Shown: positions 34,844 through 43,686 of the stretch, piece after piece
How positions within the stretch are numbered: the first letter of the stretch is position 1
Layout of the letters: each line of letters opens with the position of its first letter
Position numbers and translations under genes: made by a program
From: Rhodopseudomonas palustris
Lineage (GTDB): Bacteria; Pseudomonadota; Alphaproteobacteria; Rhizobiales; Xanthobacteraceae
Length of the DNA: 64,000 bases
Direction of reading: 5' to 3'
Assembly: GCF_007005445.1 (NCBI RefSeq)
Contig: NZ_CP041387.1
Location: 3,983,501-4,047,500 of the forward strand
Notes under the pieces: model-generated
What the model saw: the letters and a program-made list of their open reading frames with translations, nothing else
Database searches by the model: none
Told to the model about the DNA's origin: nothing

Positions 34844-36456
34844 GGCGCAGCCCTCCCGCACGCCCGCGCCAGCGCCGCATCGATTGCATCTGTCGTCGGG
34901 TGCCGGAAGCGCGCGGCGACGTAGCCGTCGGGGCGCAGCAGATAGGCCGAGCCCGGCGCCGCATCGTAGCGCTGCGCGAAGGCGCCCTGCTGGTCGCGCA
35001 GCGGCGCGTCGTCGCCGATGCGCAGACTTGCGACTCCGTCGGGCAGCGGCGCGCGCACGCCATTGGCGCTTTCGAGCAGCACGAAATTACGGCCCGCCTG
35101 TGTGAACGCATCGGTGAGAAACAGCGGCTCACCTTCGGCGGAACATAGCGGCGCATCGATCAGCGCGGCGCCTGGGCGTGGACCGGCGGCCCAGCCATCG
35201 ACATCCGGCGTGGACAGGGGGCTATCGTACACCGACGGCGTCGACAGCCGGCCGGCATTGACCATCCGCTTGGCGAACTCGACATCGTGCGCCAGCGCCA
35301 GCACCGCGTCGCGCAGCCGGCGTTCCTGCTTCGAATGCGGCGCGATGAAATCGGTCGAGCGGGTGGAGTGACGGATGTTGTCGTCGGCGGCCTGGCTGCG
35401 CTCGATATCGTAGCTGTCGAGCAGGCTCGCCGTTGCCTGCCCGCGCAGCACCAGATCGAGCTTCCAGGCGAGGTTCTCGCCGTCCTCCAGACCCGAATTG
35501 GCGCCGCGCGCGCCGAACGGCGATACCTGATGCGCCGAATCGCCGGCGAAGATCACCCGCTCGTGCAGAAAGCGTTGCATCCGCCGACACTGGAACTTGT
35601 AGATCGAGATCCACTCGAAGCTGAAATCGCCATGGCCGAGCATCCGCTCGATCCGCGGCCGCACCCGCTCCGGCTGCCGCTCGACCGCGGCATCGGCCTC
35701 GGGGCCGATCTGCAGGTCGATCCGCCAGACATCGTCGGGCTGGCGATGCAGCAATGCCGACTGGCCGGAGTGGAACGGCGGATCGAACCAGAACCAGCGC
35801 TCGGTCGGAAACTCCGCCGTCATCTTCACGTCGGCGATCAGGAACTGATCCTCGAACACCTCGCCGGCGAACTCGGCGCCGACCATGCCGCGCAGCGCCG
35901 AGCGGGCGCCGTCGCAGGCGACCACATAGTCGGCCGCCAGCCGATACGGCCCATCCGGTGTCTCGATCGTCAGCTCGGCATGATCGTTGTGCTGGGCGAG
36001 CGCCGTCACCTTGTTGCGCCAGCGCAGGTCGATTCCCGGCAGTTGCTGCACCCGGCCGACCAGGAACGCCTCGGCGTAGTATTGCTGCAGATTGATGAAG
36101 GCCGGCATCTTGTGGCCGGTCTCCGGCAGCAGGTCGAAGCGGTACACCATCTCGTCGCGGCGAAAGATCTTGCCGACCTGCCAGACGACGCCCTTCTCGA
36201 CCATCTGCGTGCCGACGCCGAGCCGGTCCCAGACTTCAAGCGCGCGCTTGGAGAAGCAGATCGCGCGCGAGCCTTCGCCGATCCGATCGGCATCGTCGAG
36301 CAGCACGACGTTTTGGCCCCGCTGCGCCAGATCGATCGCCAGCGACAGCCCGACCGGACCGGCGCCGACCACCACGACCGGATGGCGCGCGGGTTCCTGA
36401 CGATCCTGATCCGCGTGCCGGCGATAGCCGAACTGAAAATGCTCCTGATGGGCCAT
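34840..36456 (-). CDS. FAD-dependent aromatic hydroxylase (MhpA/MhaA-like)
   Basis: A 538-residue class A flavoprotein monooxygenase. The Rossmann motif VVVGAGPVGLSLAIDLAQRG is near residues 28-47, the DG-type motif VACDGARSALR near residue 185, and the second FAD motif FAGDSAHQVSPFGARGANSG near residue 310. The family (3-(3-hydroxyphenyl)propionate hydroxylase, PF01494 type) puts a hydroxyl on a phenolic ring with NAD(P)H and O2. Beside the homogentisate genes, the likely role is to make homogentisate from a hydroxyphenylacetate. It is divergent from a MarR regulator with a palindromic operator between them. The exact substrate is unproven. Confidence 0.85.
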   Translation of the reverse strand: MAHQEHFQFGYRRHADQDRQEPARHPVVVVGAGPVGLSLAIDLAQRGQNVVLLDDADRIGEGSRAICFSKRALEVWDRLGVGTQMVEKGVVWQVGKIFRRDEMVYRFDLLPETGHKMPAFINLQQYYAEAFLVGRVQQLPGIDLRWRNKVTALAQHNDHAELTIETPDGPYRLAADYVVACDGARSALRGMVGAEFAGEVFEDQFLIADVKMTAEFPTERWFWFDPPFHSGQSALLHRQPDDVWRIDLQIGPEADAAVERQPERVRPRIERMLGHGDFSFEWISIYKFQCRRMQRFLHERVIFAGDSAHQVSPFGARGANSGLEDGENLAWKLDLVLRGQATASLLDSYDIERSQAADDNIRHSTRSTDFIAPHSKQERRLRDAVLALAHDVEFAKRMVNAGRLSTPSVYDSPLSTPDVDGWAAGPRPGAALIDAPLCSAEGEPLFLTDAFTQAGRNFVLLESANGVRAPLPDGVASLRIGDDAPLRDQQGAFAQRYDAAPGSAYLLRPDGYVAARFRHPTTDAIDAALARACGRAAP

Positions 36457-36515
36457 CGGCCTCAGCCCTGCCGACCCGTCCCGTGCAAAGCGCTGGTCAA
36501 GGCGTCCTCCTGCGT

Positions 36516-36537
36516 GATAGTTTCATTTGCAACTATC
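36516..36537. promoter_or_regulatory. Palindromic operator between hydroxylase and MarR genes
   Basis: Perfect inverted repeat GATAGTT-tcatttgc-AACTATC (7-bp arms, 8-bp centre). It lies 60 nt from the hydroxylase start and 46 nt from the MarR start, in the only AT-rich part of the region. The size and place fit a MarR dimer site that controls both genes. Confidence 0.65.
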
Positions 36538-36582
36538 TAAGCCGCGATCGTCGCGCCGCGCAACCCGGCCCTGGAGAAATTT

Positions 36583-37080
36583 TTGCCGAAGCTCGATTTG
36601 TTCTCGTTCGTGCCGTTCCAGCTCAACCGGCTGGCCGCGGAAGTCAGCGCCGCTCTGTCGGAGGAGTATCAGCAGCGCTACGGGCTGGATATTCCGGGCT
36701 GGCGCATTCTCGCCACGCTCGGCTTCCGCAACGACGCCTGCACGGCGCAGTTCATTGCGCAGTGCACACGCACGCACAAATCGACCATCAGCCGGGCAGT
36801 GACCGGCCTGCTCGAGCGCGAACTGATCGAACGGGTCGAGAACGAGGACGATCGCCGCGAGTTTCGGCTGCGGCTCACCAAGAAGGGTCGCAATCTATAT
36901 CACGAGCTGGTGCCGCGGCTGAAGCGCAAGGAACAGGAGATCCTGTCCTGCCTGACGGAGCGGGAGCGGGAGCAACTGGCCGCCGCCCTCGGCAAGATCG
37001 AGCGACATCTGAACCTGATCCAGGCCAGCCACGACCATTCCGAGACGGCACCGGCGAAGGCGCCGGCTTCCATCGGGTAG
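36583..37080 (+). CDS. MarR-family transcriptional regulator
   Basis: A 165-residue winged-helix regulator. The DNA-binding part is CTRTHKSTISRAVTGLLERE (helix-turn-helix, about residues 61-80) and the wing RVENEDDRREFRLRLTKKGR. The dimer helices flank it. The start is TTG at 36583 with GGAG 6-7 nt upstream; no better ATG is in frame before the domain. It is divergent from the aromatic hydroxylase and probably represses it and itself until a phenolic ligand or CoA thioester binds (family knowledge). Confidence 0.88.
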   Translation: MPKLDLFSFVPFQLNRLAAEVSAALSEEYQQRYGLDIPGWRILATLGFRNDACTAQFIAQCTRTHKSTISRAVTGLLERELIERVENEDDRREFRLRLTKKGRNLYHELVPRLKRKEQEILSCLTEREREQLAAALGKIERHLNLIQASHDHSETAPAKAPASIG

Positions 37081-37250
37081 TCGGTCGTTCGGCGCCGAGT
37101 CGCGAGCCGGAAACTCGGGAATGCTACCACGATAGGCGCCGCAGCGGGCGGCGATTGACAGGTACGACGACGGCGGGGTGAGATGCGGTGCACAAAGTCT
37201 GAGTTGATCGGCCCAGCTCCAGGGCCCCGCCTCTGCAGGTCCGGCATCGC

Positions 37251-38675
37251 ATGAAGGTCCGTCTCGGCTTGCTCGTGCTCGTGCTCGCCGCGATCGTCGC
37301 GGCGCCGCATTCCCATGCCGCAGATAGGTCGGCGCCACGGGTCGCGCTGGTGATCGGCAACAGTAAATATCCCGATGCCGACAAGCCGCTCAGTCAGGCG
37401 GTCAGCGATGCCCGCGAACTCGCCGACGACCTGAAGCGCGCCGGCTTCGATGCAGAGCTCGGCGAGGACCTGAGCGGCGATGCGATGCGCCGCGCGTTCG
37501 ACCGGCTGTATCAGCGGACCAAACCAGGCGCAGCCGCGCTGGTGTTCTTCAGCGGTTTCGGCATCCAGTCGGGACGGCAGAGCTACCTGATCCCGGTCGA
37601 TGCGCAGATCTGGACCGAGCCTGACGTCCGGCGAGACGGCATCGCGCTCGAGACCGTTCTCAATGAGCTGAACAGTCGTGGCGCATCGGTCAAGATTGCC
37701 CTGATCGACGCTTCGCGCCGCAATCCGTTCGAGCGACGCTTTCGCAGTTTCTCCGCCGGCCTCGCACCGGTGATCGCGCCGAACGGCTCGCTGGTGATGT
37801 ACGCCGCCGCATTGAGCGCCGTCGTCACAGATAATACGCGCGCGCGCAGCCCATTCGCCGATGCTTTGCGCGGCGAGATCCGCGCACCCGGCATATCCGC
37901 CGAGGAGGCGCTCAATCGCACCCGGACCGCCGTCACCCGTGCCTCGGGCGGCGAGCAGGTACCGTGGATCTCATCCTCTCTGGCCGAGGACTTCGTCTTC
38001 GTCCCCGGGGCCGAGGCGGACAAGCCGATCGCTGCTGCCGGGCCGGCGAAACCAGCCGCCGCCGCTCCTGCGGAGATCGCAAAACCGGCGACAGCGCCGC
38101 CCGAAACCAAGCCACCGGAGGCCGCGGCAGCGAAGCCGGCGGGTGGCCGCGACGACGACAGACTGGCGCTGGCGCTCGCCGGCGATCCCACGGTGAAATC
38201 GCTGAGCGCTCAGATTGCGGACAAGCCGTCCGACGGCAATGCGTATTACCGGCGCGGTCAGGTCTATGCCAGCAAGGGCGCATATCGGACCGCGATCAAG
38301 GACTTCGACGAAGCGATCCGCCTGAACGCCAAGGACGTCGAAGCCTACAACAATCGCTGCTGGGTTCGCACCGTCATCGGCGAGCTGGAGTCCGCGCTGC
38401 CTGACTGCGACCAGGCGCTACAGCTCCGCCCCAATTTCGTCGATGCGCTCGACAGCCGCGGTCTGCTGCACCTGAAGAGCGGCCGCGACAAGGCGGCGAT
38501 CACCGACTTCGACGCCGCGCTCGAGATCAATCCGCGGCTGACTTCGTCGCTGTACGGCCGCGGACTGGCGCGCAAACGGATCGGGCTGGCCTCCGAGGGC
38601 GAGATCGACCTGACCACCGCCAGAAAGCTCGATCCGAACATCGGCAAAGAGTTCGCCGGCTACGGCGTGCAATAG
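37251..38675 (+). CDS. Exported pseudo-caspase with C-terminal TPR repeats
   Basis: A 474-residue protein with a Sec signal peptide (residues 1-23, cleavage near SHA-AD). Residues 28-250 are a caspase/metacaspase-like (C14) p20 domain: RVALVIGNSKYPDADKPLSQ, then VFFSGFGIQSGRQSYLIPVD and KIALIDASRRNPF. The catalytic His of SGHG is Phe103 and the catalytic Cys of DACR is Ser155, so it should have no peptidase activity. A Pro/Ala-rich linker (about 255-305) leads to at least three TPR repeats (about 325-465) such as AYRTAIKDFDEAIRLN. It is likely a periplasmic binding or scaffold protein. The next gene, 120 nt away, encodes an OmpA-domain protein. Confidence 0.8.
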   Translation: MKVRLGLLVLVLAAIVAAPHSHAADRSAPRVALVIGNSKYPDADKPLSQAVSDARELADDLKRAGFDAELGEDLSGDAMRRAFDRLYQRTKPGAAALVFFSGFGIQSGRQSYLIPVDAQIWTEPDVRRDGIALETVLNELNSRGASVKIALIDASRRNPFERRFRSFSAGLAPVIAPNGSLVMYAAALSAVVTDNTRARSPFADALRGEIRAPGISAEEALNRTRTAVTRASGGEQVPWISSSLAEDFVFVPGAEADKPIAAAGPAKPAAAAPAEIAKPATAPPETKPPEAAAAKPAGGRDDDRLALALAGDPTVKSLSAQIADKPSDGNAYYRRGQVYASKGAYRTAIKDFDEAIRLNAKDVEAYNNRCWVRTVIGELESALPDCDQALQLRPNFVDALDSRGLLHLKSGRDKAAITDFDAALEINPRLTSSLYGRGLARKRIGLASEGEIDLTTARKLDPNIGKEFAGYGVQ

Positions 38676-38795
38676 GCGTGACGGTCACGTCGCGCCGCGT
38701 TGAACCTGCCGCCGCGATGGCGCGACGATCAGAACGACGAGGCGATGCCGATCCTTCGCCAGCAAAGCGGTCGCCCAATCGCAGGAGAACGAACG

Positions 38796-39446
38796 ATGAC
38801 CTGGATGCCCGCAGCCCAACACCGCGCCGTGCTCGGCGCCCTCATCCTCGGCCTCAGCGCAGTCCTCCCGTTCGTCGCCGCATCGGCCGGTGAGGTCACA
38901 TCCGACCAGATCGTGCGGGCGCTGACACCGAACAAGCCGCTGACCCGCAGCCTGTCGGCCGCTCAGCCGGCCGCCACGGCCGCCGACCCAATTCAGGCCA
39001 AGTTCGTCGATGGCCTGCGCAACCGGCCGACCCGGTCACTGTCGTCCGCTGAACGGACCCAGATCGCCGAGATCACCAAGGACAAGCCGAATATCGATCT
39101 CGAAATCACCTTCGAATACAACTCCGCCAATATCAGCCGTCAGGCGGCACCGGCAGTCGAAGCGCTCGGCAAGGCGCTGTCCAGTCCCGATCTCAAAGGA
39201 GCGACCTTCGTGGTCGCCGGCCATACCGACAGCGTCGGTGGCGAAGGCTTCAATCAGGAGCTGTCGGAACGCCGCGCCGATACCATCAAGCGGGTACTGG
39301 TCGAAAAGTACGACATTGCGGGCGCCGACCTCGTCACCGTCGGTTACGGCGAGAGCCGGCTGAAAGATCCGGCGCACCCCGATAGCGGCGTCAATCGCCG
39401 GGTGCAGGTGGTCAACATGTCGGACCAGAGCGCTTCTGCCAAATGA
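38796..39446 (+). CDS. OmpA-family peptidoglycan-binding protein
   Basis: A 216-residue exported protein with an N-terminal signal (AVLGALILGLSAVLPFVAAS then AGEV). The C-terminal OmpA/MotB domain (about residues 95-210) has DLEITFEYNSANIS, VVAGHTDSVGGEGFNQELSE and RRADTIKRVL, the peptidoglycan-binding signature. No beta-barrel is predicted, so it is probably a periplasmic or anchored protein. The ATG at 38796 follows CAGGAGAAC; the frame is open 32 codons further upstream without a signal-like sequence. Probably co-transcribed with the pseudo-caspase gene; a terminator-like hairpin follows. Confidence 0.9.
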   Translation: MTWMPAAQHRAVLGALILGLSAVLPFVAASAGEVTSDQIVRALTPNKPLTRSLSAAQPAATAADPIQAKFVDGLRNRPTRSLSSAERTQIAEITKDKPNIDLEITFEYNSANISRQAAPAVEALGKALSSPDLKGATFVVAGHTDSVGGEGFNQELSERRADTIKRVLVEKYDIAGADLVTVGYGESRLKDPAHPDSGVNRRVQVVNMSDQSASAK

Positions 39447-39478
39447 TCGGCATTCCAACCGATACCGGCTATGCTTCG

Positions 39479-39513
39479 AGGCGTTCCGCTCCGCGGGACG
39501 CCTTCGCTGTTTT
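39479..39513 (+). terminator. Terminator-like hairpin after the OmpA gene
   Basis: AGGCGTTCC / GGGACGCCT form a 9-bp stem (one G-T pair) with a 7-nt loop, followed by TCGCTGTTTT. It probably separates the pseudo-caspase-OmpA unit from the efflux genes. Confidence 0.55.
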
Positions 39514-39605
39514 GTCACTATTGGGCGGTGTATAGAATCCCCGGCGTGCGCGAGCGCGAGAACCGGGGTGACGTCAGGCATTTCGACAGTTCGGCGAGTA
39601 CAGAG

Positions 39606-40493
39606 ATGATCGATGCGTGGACCCGCCCGAACCTGTTGCCGGCACGCGCTGCGATCGTCGCCGGGCTGCTCTGCACCATGGTCACGATGGTCCGCGCGGA
39701 TCAGGCCGCGACCAATGCAGGCGTTCAGGTCGTGGTCGCCAAAGCCGCCAACGCCTGCTTCTCCGACATGGTCCGGGTCACCGGCTTCGTGGTGCCACGC
39801 AGGGATGCGGTGGTGATCGCCGACAGCGACGGCCGCGTCACCGACGTGCTGGTGCGCGAGGGCGACATCGTCACCGACAATCAGGATTTGATCCGCGTCA
39901 GCGGACCCGGCGGCAGCAGGACGCTGAAGGCGCCGGCGGCCGGGCTGATCACCGAGGTGCGGACCGCCGCCGGCGCGCCGGCCTCGCCGCTGGCCGGACC
40001 GATGCTGCGGATCGCCGTCGGCAATGAACTCGAGATCGACGCCGAAGTGCCGAGCATTCACGCCCTCAAGGTCAGGCCCGGTGCCGCGGCGCGGATCAGC
40101 CGCGACGACGGCACCGAACTCACCGGCACGGTGCGGCTCGGCGCGCCGCAGATCGACCGCAAGACCCAGTTCGGTCAGGTGCGGATCGCGCTCGCCGCGT
40201 CGCCCGCGCTCAAGGTCGGGATGTTTGCCCGCATCACCATCGACGCGCGGCGGAGCTGCGGCGTCGCGATCCCGCGGTCGGCGATCGACCATTCCACCGT
40301 ACAGGTGGTGACGGACAACGTCGTCGAAACCCGTTCGGTCAAGGTCGGGCTGACTTCCGATAGCGCGATCGAGATCGTCGAAGGGGTGCGCGAGGGTGAA
40401 ATCGTGGTGGCCGACGCCGGCACCTCGCTGCAGGACGGCGACCGCGTCAAGCCGATATTCCCCGACGACACCGAGCGATCGAAAGCGCGCTGA
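39606..40493 (+). CDS. RND efflux membrane-fusion (periplasmic adaptor) protein 1
   Basis: A 295-residue adaptor of the HlyD/AcrA type, short for the family. A signal-like segment (residues 13-30) is followed by the barrel-sandwich halves VTDVLVREGDIVTDNQDLIR and APAAGLITEVRTAAGAPAS, the beta-barrel and the membrane-proximal domain with VEGVREGEIVVADAG. The alpha-hairpin that reaches TolC is almost absent. Cys51 and Cys218 are both conserved in the paralogue at 45617-46516. The start was set at the ATG at 39606 before the signal; the frame is open to 39471. It overlaps the pump gene by one base (TGATG) and is clearly its partner. Confidence 0.88.
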   Translation: MIDAWTRPNLLPARAAIVAGLLCTMVTMVRADQAATNAGVQVVVAKAANACFSDMVRVTGFVVPRRDAVVIADSDGRVTDVLVREGDIVTDNQDLIRVSGPGGSRTLKAPAAGLITEVRTAAGAPASPLAGPMLRIAVGNELEIDAEVPSIHALKVRPGAAARISRDDGTELTGTVRLGAPQIDRKTQFGQVRIALAASPALKVGMFARITIDARRSCGVAIPRSAIDHSTVQVVTDNVVETRSVKVGLTSDSAIEIVEGVREGEIVVADAGTSLQDGDRVKPIFPDDTERSKAR

Positions 40494-43400
40494 TGGGCCT
40501 CAACGTTTCCTCCTGGTCGATCCGGCACCCGCTGCCCTCGATCGTGTTCTCGATCATCCTGCTGGCGCTGGGCTGGATCAGCTTCACCAAGCTGGCGGTG
40601 ACGCGGCTGCCGAGCGCCGACATCCCGGTGATTTCGGTGGCGGTGTCGCAGTTCGGCGCGGCGCCGGCCGAGCTGGAAGCGCAGGTCACCAAGACCATCG
40701 AGGACGGCGTCTCCGGCGTCGAAGGCGTGCGCCACATCGCTTCCTCGATCACCGACGGGTTGTCGGTGACGACGATCCAGTTCGCGCTGGAAACCAACAC
40801 CGACCGCGCACTCAATGACGTCAAGGACGCGGTGACGAGGGTCCGCGCCAACCTGCCGCAGAACATCAACGAGCCGCTGATCCAGCGCGTCGACGTGATC
40901 GGCCTGCCGATCGTCACCTATGCGGCGATCTCGCCCGGCAAGACGCCGGAGCAGCTCTCCTGGTTCGTCGACGACGTGGTCAAACGTGCCCTGCAGGGCG
41001 TGCGCGGCGTCGCCCAGGTCGAGCGGATCGGCGGCGTCGAACGCGAGATCCTGGTATCGCTCGATCCCGACCGGCTGCGCGCGGCGGGATTGACCGCGCT
41101 CGACGTCTCGCGGCGGCTGCGCGGCACCAATGTCGATCTCGCCGGCGGCCGCGCGGAGATCGGCAACAACGATCAGGCGATCCGCACGCTGGCCGGCGCC
41201 CGGGCGCTGAACGACCTCGCCGGCACCATGATCAGCCTGAACGCTGGCGGCGAGGTGCGGCTCGACGATCTCGGCACCGTGACCGACACCATCGCGGCGC
41301 GGCGCACCTTCGCCCGCTTCAACGGCGAGCCGGTGGTCGCACTCGGCATCAAGCGCTCCAAGGGCGCCAGCGACGTCGTGGTCGCCGAAGCCGTGCAGAA
41401 GCGGATCGATGCGCTGGCCGCGCAATATCCCGATGTCGAATTGAAGCTGATCGACACTTCGGTCGACTACACCAAAGGCAATTACGAGGCGGCGATCTCG
41501 ACCCTGTTCGAGGGCGCGATCCTCGCCGTGATCGTGGTGTTCCTGTTCCTGCGTGATTTCCGCGCCACCGTGATCGCGGCGATCTCGCTGCCGCTGTCGA
41601 TCTTCCCGGCGTTCTGGGCGATGGACATGCTGGGGTTCTCGCTGAACCTAGTCAGCTTCCTCGCCATCACGCTGTCGACCGGCATCCTGGTCGACGACGC
41701 CATCGTCGAGATCGAAAACATCGTCCGCCACATGCGGATGGGCAAGTCGCCGTATCAGGCGGCGATCGAGGCCGCCGACGAGATCGGGCTGGCGGTGATC
41801 GCGATCTCGCTGACCATCATCGCGATCTTCGCGCCCGCAAGCTTCATGTCCGGCATCGCCGGGCAGTTCTTCAAGCAGTTCGGCATCACGGTTTCGGTGC
41901 AGGTGTTCTTCTCGCTGCTGGCGGCGCGGTTCGTCACGCCGGTACTGGCGGCGTATTTCCTCAAGGACCACCCGCACGTCGAAAAGCCGCCCGGCACAAT
42001 ACTCCGGACCTATACGAGCATCGTCACCTGGTCGGTGCAGCACTACTACATCACGGTGCTGATCGGACTCGGCACCTTCGCCGCCTCGATCTGGAGCATC
42101 GTGCTGCTGCCGCAGGGCTTCCTGCCGGCGCAGGACACCGCGCGCTCGGTGCTGGCGATGCAACTGCCGCCCGGCACCCAGATCGGGACAACCGAGAAGA
42201 CCACCGAGGCGATCGTCAAGCTGCTGCGCGAACGGCCCGAGGTCCGAAGCGTGTTCGTCGACGGCGGCCGGGTGCCGCCCGGCGTGCAGGAAGTCCGCCG
42301 CGCTTCGCTCATCATCAACTACACCCCGAAGAGCGATCGCTCGATCACCCAGCGTGAGCTCGAGCATGAAATCAGCAAGCAGCTCGATCAGGTGCCGGAC
42401 ATTCGCTACTGGTTCCTCGACGAGAACGGCCTGCGGGCGATCGCGCTGGTGGTGACCGGAAACGACAGCGCCGTGGTCGACAACGTCGCCCAGGAGCTGG
42501 CTTCGCAGATGAAGCGGATTCCGCTGATCTCCAACGTCATTTCGGAGACTGCGCTGGACCGGCCGGAGCTGCGGATCCGGCCCCGCGCCGATCTCGCCGC
42601 CCGGCTCGGCGTTTCGACCGAGAGCCTGTCCGAGACCATTCGCGTTGCCACCATTGGCGACGTCGGCCCGGCGCTCGCCAAGTTCGACGCCGGCGACCGG
42701 CTGGTGCCGATCCGGGTGCAGCTCGAAGAATCCGCGCGCGGCGAACTCGCCACTCTCGAACAGCTTCAAGTCCCGATCTACGGCGGTCGCGGCGCGGTGC
42801 CGCTGTCGGTGGTCGCCGACGTCAAATTCGATCAGGGCCCGACCAGCATCAATCGTTACGACCGGCTGCGCCAGGCGACCGTCGCGGCCGATCTGGTCGG
42901 CAATTCGGCGCTCGGCGACGCCACCAAGCAGATCAACGAGCTGCCGGTGATGAAGTCACTGCCGAAGGGCGTGAAGGTCAGCCCCTCGGGCGATGCCGAG
43001 AACCTCGCCGAACTGTCGGACGGCTTCGCCACTGCAATCAGCGGCGGACTGATGATGGTGTATGCGGTGCTGGTGCTGCTGTTCGGCACCTTTCTGCAGC
43101 CGATCACCATCCTGTTCTCGCTGCCGCTGTCGATCGGCGGCGCGATCGCCGCGCTGCTGCTGGCCGGCAAGCAGCTCACCACGCCGGTCTGGATCGGCAT
43201 CCTGATGCTGATGGGCATCGTCACCAAGAATGCCATCATGCTGATCGAATTCGCCATGGAGGCGATGCGTGACGGCAAGAGCCGCGACGCCGCGATCATC
43301 GACGCCGGCCAGAAGCGCGCCCGCCCGATCGTGATGACCACGATCGCGATGGTGGCCGGCATGACGCCGAGCGCGCTGGCGTTCGGAGCCGGCGGCGAGT

Positions 43401-43636
43401 TCCGCTCGCCGATGGCGCTGGCGGTGATCGGCGGCCTGATTTTCTCCACGGTGTTGTCGCTGATCTTCGTGCCGGCGGTGTTCATGATGATGGACGACGT
43501 CGGCCGTGGCTTCTGGGCCGTGGGCAAGAAGCTGCTGAGCGGCAGCGCCCGCGAGGCGGCCGAGGCGGCGCCCGCACCATCCGCCGGTACGGAGCCCACG
43601 CCGCCCGCCGACAAGCCGTCATTCCGGCGCGAATGA
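40493..43636 (+). CDS. RND-family efflux pump (HAE1 type)
   Basis: A 1047-residue inner-membrane drug/proton antiporter subunit with the duplicated 6-TM plus large periplasmic loop layout of AcrB-like pumps. TM4 carries the proton-relay acidic pair in STGILVDDAIVEIENIVRH (about residues 400-402), and TM10 has GIVTKNAIMLIEFA with the conserved Lys. The opening SSWSIRHPLPSIVFSIILLA is typical of the less studied HAE1 branches in proteobacteria. No outer-membrane channel gene is nearby, so it must borrow a TolC-like protein. The substrate is unknown. Confidence 0.95.
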   Translation: MGLNVSSWSIRHPLPSIVFSIILLALGWISFTKLAVTRLPSADIPVISVAVSQFGAAPAELEAQVTKTIEDGVSGVEGVRHIASSITDGLSVTTIQFALETNTDRALNDVKDAVTRVRANLPQNINEPLIQRVDVIGLPIVTYAAISPGKTPEQLSWFVDDVVKRALQGVRGVAQVERIGGVEREILVSLDPDRLRAAGLTALDVSRRLRGTNVDLAGGRAEIGNNDQAIRTLAGARALNDLAGTMISLNAGGEVRLDDLGTVTDTIAARRTFARFNGEPVVALGIKRSKGASDVVVAEAVQKRIDALAAQYPDVELKLIDTSVDYTKGNYEAAISTLFEGAILAVIVVFLFLRDFRATVIAAISLPLSIFPAFWAMDMLGFSLNLVSFLAITLSTGILVDDAIVEIENIVRHMRMGKSPYQAAIEAADEIGLAVIAISLTIIAIFAPASFMSGIAGQFFKQFGITVSVQVFFSLLAARFVTPVLAAYFLKDHPHVEKPPGTILRTYTSIVTWSVQHYYITVLIGLGTFAASIWSIVLLPQGFLPAQDTARSVLAMQLPPGTQIGTTEKTTEAIVKLLRERPEVRSVFVDGGRVPPGVQEVRRASLIINYTPKSDRSITQRELEHEISKQLDQVPDIRYWFLDENGLRAIALVVTGNDSAVVDNVAQELASQMKRIPLISNVISETALDRPELRIRPRADLAARLGVSTESLSETIRVATIGDVGPALAKFDAGDRLVPIRVQLEESARGELATLEQLQVPIYGGRGAVPLSVVADVKFDQGPTSINRYDRLRQATVAADLVGNSALGDATKQINELPVMKSLPKGVKVSPSGDAENLAELSDGFATAISGGLMMVYAVLVLLFGTFLQPITILFSLPLSIGGAIAALLLAGKQLTTPVWIGILMLMGIVTKNAIMLIEFAMEAMRDGKSRDAAIIDAGQKRARPIVMTTIAMVAGMTPSALAFGAGGEFRSPMALAVIGGLIFSTVLSLIFVPAVFMMMDDVGRGFWAVGKKLLSGSAREAAEAAPAPSAGTEPTPPADKPSFRRE

Positions 43637-43686
43637 CATTGTGGCCGCAGGACCAGATGGGTTCGCCGCATGAGTGAGGAGCCGAG

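Noticed and set aside
37251..38675. Active metacaspase in a defence system
   Set aside because: Both catalytic residues are replaced (Phe103, Ser155), and no defence effector or sensor genes are nearby.
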